A DNA stretch of 64,000 nucleotides from contig CAVQGN010000003.1 of NCBI GenBank assembly GCA_963712055.1, forward strand, positions 1 to 64,000. Reading direction: 5' to 3'. A model generated the notes under the pieces. It was not told the origin of the DNA, searched no databases, and was given only the letters and a program-made list of their open reading frames with translations. The position numbers and the translations under genes are program-made. Positions 18,829-27,200 of the stretch are shown piece by piece (position 1 is the stretch's first letter; every line of letters begins with the position of its first letter). Origin of the DNA: JAHBVL01 sp963712055. GTDB taxonomy: Bacteria > Chloroflexota > Chloroflexia > Thermomicrobiales > UBA6265.

Positions 18829-19560
18829 TTAGCGTCCATACACCGAAACGTGTCGGCGACTCTCATTCGTGAATGGTTCCTGTTTCCAGCCGGACCATCG
18901 ATTGAGCAATCGTAAGCCGGCAATTCGCGCCATCAGGTCGAGCTCGGCTGGCCAGACGTAGCGGGTCACAATCGGAAAGAACCGGATTCCATCTGGTGAA
19001 AGGACCACGTGGTTCTCGGTCAGGAGTTGAGTAGCCTGATCGTACTGGGCAACATCAAAGCCGACTTCGGCCATTTCAAGGGTGTCTATAGCGACGTACT
19101 CGTGCACGCCTTTGCCGAAGTGTTCCGATGGCAAGCCCGCTTCGATCAGGAAAACCCCACTCTCGTTCAGATGGCTGGCCACGTTCTCGAAACAACGAAT
19201 CTGGTCTTCCTGAGTGAGCAAATTGTGAAACGTGTTGAAGGCGACGAAAACTAAGTCGAACATACCCTCGACCGGAACGTCCGCAAAATCGCCGGTGGTG
19301 AGCGCAATACGGCGATCGGGATCACGCTCGCGGAGTCTGGCGAGCATCTCCTCCGAGAAATCGACACCGGCAACGTCAAGGCCACGTTCCGCCAACGGAA
19401 GTGCGATGCGTCCGGTGCCGACCGCCAACTCGAGCACACGACCGCCTTTGGCGAGCGACGCGAGAAACTCGACTGTTTCCTCCTCGTCTCCCCGGAGAAC
19501 AACCTCATAACTGGCCGCTGTCTCCGAACCGAAACTGAGAAGTGGACGATACCCCTTCAT
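18829..19560 (-). CDS. Class I SAM-dependent methyltransferase
   Basis: A 243-residue cytoplasmic methyltransferase of the Rossmann-fold class. Motif I is VLELAVGTGRIALPLAERG (about 39-57), with the acidic residue after strand 2 in VAGVDFSEEML. Motif IV is FDLVFVAFNTFHNLLTQ (about 100-117), where the usual Asp/Asn region suggests a small-molecule rather than a nucleic-acid substrate. ATG 19560 is preferred to the in-frame GTG at 19566 because AGGAA is better spaced for it. Substrate is unknown. It lies between a VOC protein and the truncated oxidoreductase. Confidence 0.88.
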   Translation of the reverse strand: MKGYRPLLSFGSETAASYEVVLRGDEEETVEFLASLAKGGRVLELAVGTGRIALPLAERGLDVAGVDFSEEMLARLRERDPDRRIALTTGDFADVPVEGMFDLVFVAFNTFHNLLTQEDQIRCFENVASHLNESGVFLIEAGLPSEHFGKGVHEYVAIDTLEMAEVGFDVAQYDQATQLLTENHVVLSPDGIRFFPIVTRYVWPAELDLMARIAGLRLLNRWSGWKQEPFTNESRRHVSVYGR

Positions 19561-19607
19561 AAGCACATTCCTAGCGCGAACCGGACACCGTGCGACGAGT
19601 CAGGCGC

Positions 19608-20018
19608 CTACTTGCTCGAGATCTCCCACACATGGCCGGCGGGATCCTGAAAGGCTGCAGTCCGGATACCCCACGGTCGGTCAAGCGGTCCATTGAGCAG
19701 GGTCACGCCTTGCGCCTGAAGTTCGGCAACCACCGCATCGACGTCATCCACCTGAATAGTGAACTGCGATCGCGCTCCCGCTTCTGGAAGGGCGACGAGG
19801 GCAGGTCCTATCAAATCCGGAGCTTCGGTCACGTCCAGCAGATTGATCAGCAGATTTCCAAACTTGAAGACAGCCGAACGCGGATCCTCAAACACCGATG
19901 GCGCGCCGAAAACGAGGTGATAGAACGCTTTGGTTTGCGCGAGATCCTCCGCGAACAGTGTCACCGCAAAGATGTTCTCTCCGGCCAAGCTCGGCCTGGA
20001 TGCATTCCGTGATTCCAT
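19608..20018 (-). CDS. VOC family protein (glyoxalase/bleomycin-resistance fold)
   Basis: A 136-residue protein with the paired beta-alpha-beta-beta-beta modules of the vicinal oxygen chelate superfamily: FAVTLFAEDLAQTKAFYHLVFG in the first half and FTIQVDDVDAVVAELQAQGV plus FQDPAGHVWEI in the second. The terminal Glu of GHVWEI is a usual metal ligand. Members are isomerases, dioxygenases or resistance proteins, and the function cannot be told here. ATG 20018 is chosen because GGGAGGAG lies eight bases upstream; an in-frame start at 20051 has no ribosome site. Confidence 0.88.
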   Translation of the reverse strand: MESRNASRPSLAGENIFAVTLFAEDLAQTKAFYHLVFGAPSVFEDPRSAVFKFGNLLINLLDVTEAPDLIGPALVALPEAGARSQFTIQVDDVDAVVAELQAQGVTLLNGPLDRPWGIRTAAFQDPAGHVWEISSK

Positions 20019-20073
20019 ACGTCGGTGCTCCTCCCAGATTGAGCGCGGCATGTAGAGTCACAATCTCGGTCTC

Positions 20074-21753
20074 TCAACCGAGCAGGTCGGACACTCGATA
20101 GTACTGATCATGAAGGTCAACCAGTGCGGCCGGATCGCTTTGTAGCAGATACCCAATCGTTGTTTCCGTCAAGGTTCCGTCTCTTACCGAACCACCAGTC
20201 CGATTCTCGGCGCCTTGCTGACTGGGATAGACGAACACCTGTCCTCGGTCGTCGGTGAACGCGTAGACTGCGGTTTCCGGGGCTACGAGGTCGATTCGCG
20301 CGGTCGTCTCTAGCGCTTCCTCGTACCGGCGCAACCGCTCAGGGGCCATCCCAATATCTCTCAATCCTTCAACCAGTAGTCGGTGAAGGTCCGCCGCCAT
20401 ATCGGGTTGTGCCTGGTATAGGTCATGGTTCTGACCAGGATCCGCCAGCAAGTCATAGAGTTCGGGAGGCCCGAGACCGGCCGGCGGACAGAGGTAGGAC
20501 CACTCCCGGGTAGTAAGTGTCACTGGTTCTCCCGGAGTCGCGATCCCTGCCGAGCCATCGAACGAAGCAGCATCGGGTCGGCTCGCTTTCGCATCGGCCG
20601 CGGTGATATCACGTGAGAACCGGCCGGAAATCGCAAACTCCCGTCCGAGATCGTCCTCTCCGCGCAACATTGGCAGCAACGACATTCCGTGAAGATCGCC
20701 TGGTATCTCGACTTCCAGAAAATCGAGCACCGTGGGCAAGAGATCCGGGTGCTGAGCGATGCCCTCGATCCGTTCCCCCGCTCCCAATCCTTCCGGATGG
20801 CGAATCAGCAGCGGAACCCGCGTGGTGACTTCGTAGAGTTTCCCGAGCGGACCGGTGGGTTTGCCCTGCAGATCATGATCACCAAAGAGATGGCCATGAT
20901 CGCTGAGAAACATGACCATCGTGTTCTTTCGCAAACCGAGATCGTCGATCGCGGTCATGATCGCGCCGACGGAGCGGTCGACGGTCGCAACCAGGCCGGC
21001 ATAGAGTGCGCGGACGTGATTTCTTTCCTCCTCGTTCATGAACTCGGGACGACCATAGTGCGGATAGATCACCTGATCGCCGTGGAAAGCTGGATCGGCA
21101 TACCGGGCGAGATCGTCAGCAGGTGCGTCGAACGGTTCGTGCGGGTCCCACATATCCACCCACAAGACAAAGTCCTCGCGCGATCTATTCCGATCTAGCC
21201 AATCGACCGTGCGCGCGGCGGTTTGCGCGCACATCCAGTCGTCCGCGCTTTCACGAAAAGCGGTGTTTCGAAGATAGCGATGGGTGGCTTCGATGTTCTT
21301 CAGTTTGTAACCTGCGGCCGGCAAGGTGGTTTCGATCGGATCGACCACATAGCGGTCGCCATGCTGTCCGCGCACGAAATCCCAACCGGCAAAGCCACGC
21401 ATGAAGTTGTATGAATCAGTTCCCAGCATCGGCGTGTCGAAGATCATCGCCGGGGTGTAGCCGGCTGATTTCACCATCTCTGCCAGCACGACATCCTCTG
21501 GATCAAGTGGTTGCCACCCCTGAGTCGGGAATCCGAATCGACCGGTGAAGAGATCGTAACGAGCGGGAACGGTCGGATAGGACCCGATATAGAAACGGTC
21601 GAAACTGGCTGACTCGGAGACCAGACGATCGAGATGGGGAGTGTCGATGAACGGCTCGTCCGGATGTCCCCGCCGTTCCCACGGGGCAGGCAACCCAAGA
21701 GCACCGAGGTGATCTCGACGAAAGGTGTCGCTCATGATGCAGAGGACGTTCAT
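20074..21753 (-). CDS. Sulfatase-family hydrolase (alkaline phosphatase superfamily) with Thr at the nucleophile position
   Basis: A 559-residue protein with the sulfatase fold. Metal-binding segments are visible: MSDTFRRDHLG near the N terminus and FLSDHGHLFGDHDLQGK near 285-301. The nucleophile box that reads C-x-P-x-R in formylglycine sulfatases is T-V-P-A-R here (in SYPTVPARYDLFTG, about 62-75). Cys is replaced by Thr, so formylglycine cannot form. Thr nucleophiles occur in related phosphatases and phosphoethanolamine transferases, so a phosphodiesterase or phosphatase is plausible. There is no signal peptide. GAGGAGGAAG precedes ATG 21753. It lies 32 bases after the Rieske gene in one operon. 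Confidence 0.88.
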   Translation of the reverse strand: MNVLCIMSDTFRRDHLGALGLPAPWERRGHPDEPFIDTPHLDRLVSESASFDRFYIGSYPTVPARYDLFTGRFGFPTQGWQPLDPEDVVLAEMVKSAGYTPAMIFDTPMLGTDSYNFMRGFAGWDFVRGQHGDRYVVDPIETTLPAAGYKLKNIEATHRYLRNTAFRESADDWMCAQTAARTVDWLDRNRSREDFVLWVDMWDPHEPFDAPADDLARYADPAFHGDQVIYPHYGRPEFMNEEERNHVRALYAGLVATVDRSVGAIMTAIDDLGLRKNTMVMFLSDHGHLFGDHDLQGKPTGPLGKLYEVTTRVPLLIRHPEGLGAGERIEGIAQHPDLLPTVLDFLEVEIPGDLHGMSLLPMLRGEDDLGREFAISGRFSRDITAADAKASRPDAASFDGSAGIATPGEPVTLTTREWSYLCPPAGLGPPELYDLLADPGQNHDLYQAQPDMAADLHRLLVEGLRDIGMAPERLRRYEEALETTARIDLVAPETAVYAFTDDRGQVFVYPSQQGAENRTGGSVRDGTLTETTIGYLLQSDPAALVDLHDQYYRVSDLLG

Positions 21754-21785
21754 AGTCTCTTCCTCCTCGATTTGCCGTCGTGGCT

Positions 21786-22142
21786 CTAGAGCGAGACGAT
21801 AACTTCTTCATCGACAACAACCACCGGATACTGACGCACGCGCATCCTTGGCGAAGCCAACGCTGATCCGGACGCAATGTCGAACTCTATACCGTGCCAG
21901 GGACAGGTCACGATCTCGCCGTCGCGAACCCATTCATAGGTCCAGTCGGATTCTGGCCCGCTGGCCATCGTCCCCGAGATCTTCCCCCGGCACAGCGGTC
22001 CGTATTGATGTGGACAGAGATTGGGCAGCGCGTAGAGCGTTCCATCGACATTGAACACGCCGATTTCGGTGTTGCGAATCTTGACGATCGTGCTCGAACC
22101 TTGCGGAAAGTCCTCGAGACGTCCAATCGTGTGGTCGGCCAT
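21786..22142 (-). CDS. Rieske [2Fe-2S] protein, ferredoxin type
   Basis: A 118-residue soluble protein consisting of a single Rieske domain. The cluster ligands are CPH (in NLCPHQYGPLCRG) and CPWH (in VTCPWHGIEFD), with the usual spacing of about 30 or more residues between the boxes. The length and lack of a membrane helix fit an electron carrier for a ring-hydroxylating or demethylating oxygenase, or a NirD-like subunit. No oxygenase or reductase gene is next to it: neighbours are an amidohydrolase (3-base gap) and a sulfatase-like gene. Its partner is therefore unknown. Confidence 0.9.
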   Translation of the reverse strand: MADHTIGRLEDFPQGSSTIVKIRNTEIGVFNVDGTLYALPNLCPHQYGPLCRGKISGTMASGPESDWTYEWVRDGEIVTCPWHGIEFDIASGSALASPRMRVRQYPVVVVDEEVIVSL

Positions 22143-22145
22143 GAC

Positions 22146-23222
22146 CTAAACCGCTTCCGCTGGACGAGGGATACGCGGAAATGCATTGAGCGCGTTCTCA
22201 CCCATGATTCCGCGTTTCATCGCCGCGTTCATCGGCAATCGCAACAGGGCTTTCGGACTATCGAAATCATGATGCGGCCAGTCGGAAGCAAATATCACGC
22301 GATCGTCACCGATGTGATGAATCGCTTCGACCAACTGGGTCGGATCGTCCGGTTCCTCGATCGGCTGAGTCGCAAACCACATCCGATTCTTGATGTACTC
22401 GCTTGGCCGACGCTCAAGAAACGGAACCATCCGCCGGTATTCATTGAAGTACTTGTCCATCCGCCACATCATGTAGGGAACCCAGGCCACTCCGGCTTCG
22501 GTGAAAACGAATCGGAGATTGGGAAACCTCGCCGGCACCCCGGTGTGGATCAGACTGGTGAGATTGGCCATCATCGCAAACGAATGCGAGAGAACCTGCC
22601 GGGCGAAATGGTTCTCAAACTGGTCGATCTGGCACGGAAACGCCGGCGACACCAAGGTCACGCTGTGGAGGCAGACGGGCAGATCGGCGGCTTCGGCGGC
22701 GGCAAAGATCGGATCGTACTTGCGGTCGCCCCAGAGCGGATTGACTCCGGCGGTCGGCAGATAGATGCCGACGATGCGATCTTCTTTCGCTCCGGCGGCT
22801 ATCTCCCGGGCGGAATCTTCCGGGTTCTGAGGGCAGGCCAGCAACGCACCATACAACCCGTTTTCCTCGCGGAGCCATTCCTGGATCAACCAGCGATTGT
22901 AGGTATGCGAAAGCTCGGTCGCATACTCCCGGTTCGGGATCGCTGCAAAAAGGAGAAGGTGGTCGGGGAAGAGAATCCCGACATCGATATCGAGGTCATC
23001 GAGCCCCTTCCGCATCGAAGCAGGGGTATCGACCGAGCGAAATTCGTTTCCGCCCGGTATCGGTGGATCGAGACGCAGATTCGGCGCAAAACCCGGCACC
23101 TGGAGATAGGGATAGGATGCTCCGGCGAGATCCTCGAGCGACAGACGCCATGGCATCGCAGCGTACGGTGCCAGCGCATCGGGCGTGTCGTTGACATGAA
23201 TATCTGCGTCGACGATAAACAC
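22146..23222 (-). CDS. Amidohydrolase family protein (amidohydrolase 2, ACMSD-like)
   Basis: A 358-residue TIM-barrel metal-dependent hydrolase. The N terminus has VDADIHVND, where the first metal ligands are expected. The C-terminal part has FASDWPHHDFDSP, containing the conserved Asp ligand and downstream His residues. HTGVPARFPNLRFVFTEAGVAW (barrel strand with E) also fits ACMSD/2-pyrone-hydrolase relatives, which hydrolyse or decarboxylate ring-cleavage products. The start is GTG 23222 with AAGGGGGA upstream. With the Rieske protein and the sulfatase-like enzyme it may form an aromatic or xenobiotic breakdown operon; this is inference. Confidence 0.88.
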   Translation of the reverse strand: MFIVDADIHVNDTPDALAPYAAMPWRLSLEDLAGASYPYLQVPGFAPNLRLDPPIPGGNEFRSVDTPASMRKGLDDLDIDVGILFPDHLLLFAAIPNREYATELSHTYNRWLIQEWLREENGLYGALLACPQNPEDSAREIAAGAKEDRIVGIYLPTAGVNPLWGDRKYDPIFAAAEAADLPVCLHSVTLVSPAFPCQIDQFENHFARQVLSHSFAMMANLTSLIHTGVPARFPNLRFVFTEAGVAWVPYMMWRMDKYFNEYRRMVPFLERRPSEYIKNRMWFATQPIEEPDDPTQLVEAIHHIGDDRVIFASDWPHHDFDSPKALLRLPMNAAMKRGIMGENALNAFPRIPRPAEAV

Positions 23223-23393
23223 GGATTCCCCCTTCTCGTTCGCTATTTCGCCATCTTCGCAAGCGATGACAGCTCTGCCATATCACGCACGATCCCGCGA
23301 TTCTGTGGCAATGTCAACAGCGCTTTGCCTCGGGGCTCGTGAGATGCAGAGCAGCACTACAGTCGCTGTCCGTCACCGCCCGTAGCCCAACAT

Positions 23394-23430
23394 GGGGATT
23401 GGGCAGACCGGAGGCTCGATCCCAATCCCC
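23394..23430. repeat. Inverted repeat with 17-base loop
   Basis: GGGGATTGGG and CCCAATCCCC form a perfect 10-bp inverted repeat around a 17-base loop. It lies just beyond the sortase terminator in the gap between the sortase and the amidohydrolase gene. It could be a second terminator arm or an operator for the amidohydrolase operon. No function can be assigned. Confidence 0.5.
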
Positions 23431-23438
23431 AGACACAA

Positions 23439-23467
23439 CAGCAGACCCGTGAATCACGGGTCTGCTG
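23439..23467 (-). terminator. Terminator hairpin after the sortase gene
   Basis: A perfect 13-bp stem (CAGCAGACCCGTG / CACGGGTCTGCTG) with a 3-base loop lies 39 bases past the sortase stop. On the - strand it is followed by TTGTGTCT, a weak T-tract. It most likely ends the surface-protein/sortase transcript. Confidence 0.65.
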
Positions 23468-23505
23468 CCGAGAACCTGTTTCAGAACGAGGTGACGGGTT
23501 CCAGA

Positions 23506-24243
23506 TCAGGCAGTCCCAGTTTCAGGCACCCGGACTTCGACCTGCACAGCGCGGACAACTGTTCGCTCGTCGTATTCGCTGATCGACGCCTCCCACTCTC
23601 CTCCACACGTGATCATCGTTAGAGACGGCACATCGGTCGGCCCGATCACCTCAGCGGCAGGGGCCTCGAGATTGCTCTCCTGCCGCACCCATTCGACCTC
23701 GAAGACGTAGATACGACCATCATCACCGGTGACCTCGACCTTGTCGCCAGGCTTCATCTGATCGAGGTAGAAGAAAATCCCTTCCGGCACGCCCCAGTAG
23801 TTGAGGTGAGCGGCGATGACAACATTGTTGTTCTCCCCGAGTCGTCCGGTTTCCTTGTACCAGGAAACCAGTTCTGAGCCGGTCGGCTGCTCCATGATGC
23901 CATCGATGATTTCGAGCGTTTCGAACTCCGCGTCGATCTGGGCCGAGTCAGCGACGACTCGGACAGGGATCGCTCCCCGCGGGCAATCCTCTTCCTCGAC
24001 TGGTGTGGCATCAGCATCGCTCGCGGTCGCACCGGCCTCCTCAACCGGTGTTTCGATCGCGACCTCGAATTCCTCGGCAGTCGCGGTCGGACCTGCTTCG
24101 ACCGCCGTGTCTGTTTCGACCGACGGCGTCGGCAATGGTTCGAGCGGCTCATCGAGACAACTGATCTTGAAGTAGTCCTCGGCCGGCGCATCGTTGGTTG
24201 GCGGCGTTGGCGTGCCAGCCTGCGCTAACGGCAACCGGACCAA
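23506..24243 (-). CDS. Class F sortase
   Basis: A 245-residue transpeptidase domain protein. A low-complexity Thr/Pro/Glu/Ala linker (about 10-90) precedes the sortase barrel. The catalytic residues are His in VIAAHLNYWG (about 149), Cys in LTMITCGGEW (about 217) and Arg in YDERTVVRA (about 230). It would attach proteins with an LPxTG-like signal to a surface acceptor. Oddly, no membrane anchor precedes the linker. The only start in this frame is a TTG inside the end of the giant repeat protein gene, which it overlaps by 95 bases. The first residues (LPLAQAGTPTPP) look like the end of a lost signal or anchor. A deletion or a programmed shift from the giant gene is possible. Confidence 0.85.
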   Translation of the reverse strand: MVRLPLAQAGTPTPPTNDAPAEDYFKISCLDEPLEPLPTPSVETDTAVEAGPTATAEEFEVAIETPVEEAGATASDADATPVEEEDCPRGAIPVRVVADSAQIDAEFETLEIIDGIMEQPTGSELVSWYKETGRLGENNNVVIAAHLNYWGVPEGIFFYLDQMKPGDKVEVTGDDGRIYVFEVEWVRQESNLEAPAAEVIGPTDVPSLTMITCGGEWEASISEYDERTVVRAVQVEVRVPETGTA

Positions 24244-27200
24244 CCGCGTTCACACTCGCCGGGTCAACACCAGTGTTCGGGTATTTGCCCGGTGGTTTGC
24301 CCGGCACGGTCGGCGTTCCCGGTTTACCTGGTGTTTTCGGCTTGCAGTTGTAGATCTTAACGATGGTGCCCTGGCTGACATCGACTTTGATGTTGCCCTG
24401 ACTGTCCTTCTTGGTCGTGGTGATCCGACACGGCGTGTGACTGATCTCCTTGACCTTGTAAGACCCAGCTTCGAGATCGCTCCAGGTATAGACACCACCC
24501 GAGTTGGTCGTCCCACTGCCCATCGAAACGTTGCCCGGGATCGTAAAGAGCTCGAAGGTCGCTCCAAACTCGTAAATCTCGCAATCGACTTCGCTGGTGT
24601 AGACCGGAGTCCAGCACTGGTACTTGTAGATCGTCAGCCAGCCCTTGGTTGGTTTCGGAACGTTGTACCAGTTACAGACGATCTCATCGCCACCGGCGAC
24701 CTGAACGGTCAGACCGTTCCCCCACTTCAGCGGATACGGATGGACCTTGTCGACATCGCTACCGTAGCAATCGAGCACGAACACGTGATCGATATTCGAT
24801 GGTACCGATTCAGTCACAACATAGGAGCCAGGTTCGAGTCCACCGAAGAAGACCGCACCCGGAATCGAATCTCCCGTGTTCGACTGGAGATTTGGACCAA
24901 CCGGCTGGTCCAGCGTGAAGGTGATCCCGTCCCATCGCTGGGCACAGTCCTTGTATGGATCCGAGCCCCAGCCGTACAAGTCATATCCCGGAGGACAGAG
25001 CCACTTGTTGATCGTGATGGAGCCCTTGCCCTTCGGCAGGTTATAGACGTTGCAGACCCATTTGAATTCGCTGTAGTTCAACGATCGGCTGATGGTTCCG
25101 TCGGTCGACGGATAGTACGTCCAGTCCTCTGCGAATGCAGCGCCGTCTATCGCCTCGAGCGAGCACCAGTAAACGGGCTCGAAGTATCCCGGCGGAATAT
25201 GCTCTCGCAGAGTGACGTCACCCTGACCAACCCCGTACCAGGTTGCACTGCCAGCAACTGTCGGTTGCGTCCAGATTCCGTTGACGTCTGTCACCGAGAA
25301 ACTGACATTGTTCATTGGCATCGTGCAGTTCGACATCCAGGCGTCGTGAGACTCGCCGCCCTCGTAGCCTTCTGGACAGAGCCATTTGTAGACCTCAACG
25401 GTCCGATCCGGGCTCGGGAAGTCGAAGACCCAACAGTAGTACTTCGTTCCCATCACATCGATCGATCCGGAGTACGACGCGTCGCCGATAACCGTCGGAC
25501 CAGAACTCACATCCGCCAGGATGACGCCAGGAACCACCGCTTCGCAGAACCAGATCGGCGGGTCGTAGCCTTGCGGCAATGTTTCGGTGATGGTGAACGC
25601 TCCCGACGGGACGTCCGACCAGCTGACCATGCCGCCTAACGTGGAGGCACTTGAGTCACCATTCGCGTTCGAGAGGTTGAACTGAATACCATCGCTTGCA
25701 GGATGGCACTGGTTCGTGTAGTCCGCGAACGGGTCAAGGACTTCCCCTTCCAGCGGACCCTCCGGGCAGTTGTATTTGTAAATCGTGATCGACGATTTCT
25801 CGTCCGGGATGTTGAACCAGAAGCAGAAGTACGACGTGCCCGGATAGGAGATCGTGCTCGACACCGATCCGCCAGCGAGCGTCGGTACTTGCATCGGGAA
25901 TGCGTCAATAACAGCCCCGTCGGAAAATGCCGTGAATCCGCACCAGACAACTGGCTCACCCCAACCTGATTGCAGGGTTTCGCTCAGTGTGAAGTCGCCC
26001 TCTGGCACACCGCTCCAGCTGGCACTGCCTCCGCTGGTCACCATGTCAGTGGAAGTCGCCGTGCTGTCAGTCAACGAGAACGTGAATCCGTCGCCAACGG
26101 TCGGGCAGGCCTCCTGCCACCCGCCCAGTGTCGGGAAACCAGCAGGCTCATAGGTGCAGTTGTATTTGTAGACGGTGACGGTGCTCTCAGGGCTCGGGAA
26201 ATTGAACCAGTAACAAACCAGCCGCGAGTTTTCGCTCTCGAGATTCGTCTGGATTGCACCGTCCTGAGCCGTGTACTGATCGTACGGGATCAAGCCATCC
26301 TCGATCGTCACGCCACCGATGGCTGTGTATCCACACCAGATCTTTGGTTCGCCATAACCCGGCGGAACCGATTCCATCACGGTGTAGTTGCCAGCATAGA
26401 GACCAGACCACTCGGCAACGCCGCCGACGGTCGATTGCGTATTCGAGGTGAACCCACTCGGTCCTTCGAGCGTGAAGTTCACGCCACTCTGGAAATCGGT
26501 GCACGCTGCCTGCATCGCACCAAGATCGTCAGAGACCGGCGCTTCTGGTCCGCAGACGTACTTGTAAATCGTGATCCAGTTTGTTCCCGGATCCGCCGGG
26601 GTCACATCCGTCGGGATGTTGTACCAGTTGCACTGATAAGTGAACGGCTCACTCGACGGATTGATGGCAATTGTTCCGCCAGTCGATGGCGTCACGGTCT
26701 GAACGTCTTCATCGAGCGTGCCGCAGAAGACCATCGGATCGCCGTATCCACTTGGGATCTCCTCGACGACCTGGAAACCGCCTCCCTGGTCGAGTACGAC
26801 TCCACTCCACTGGGTGCCGTTCGCCTGAGTGGTTGTCGGATACGATCCGCCACCATCGAGGAGGGTGATCGGGATGTTCAGGTGCTCGCTCTCGCATGGA
26901 CCGATATCCTGGTCCTGGAGGGCACCCATGTAGTAGTCCTGCTCACGGCCGTACTCGGTTCCAGGCGCGCAGTCCCACTTGTAAATCGTGACGGAGTTAT
27001 CCGTGGTCGTGGTCGGAATGTTGTACCAGTTGCACTGGTAGGCGTAGGACCCGGTCGACGGCGTGATCGCAATCGCGCCTCCGACCGACGGCACCATCGT
27101 CTGGCCATTGTCGTCAGTGGTGGAGCAGAAGACCATCGGGTCGCCATATCCAGCCGGGATTTCTTCCATGACCTGGAACGAACCCGAAGGATCGAGCGAT

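Noticed and set aside
21894..23342. 482-codon + strand open frame
   Set aside because: Antisense to the Rieske and amidohydrolase genes, with no start signal or similarity.
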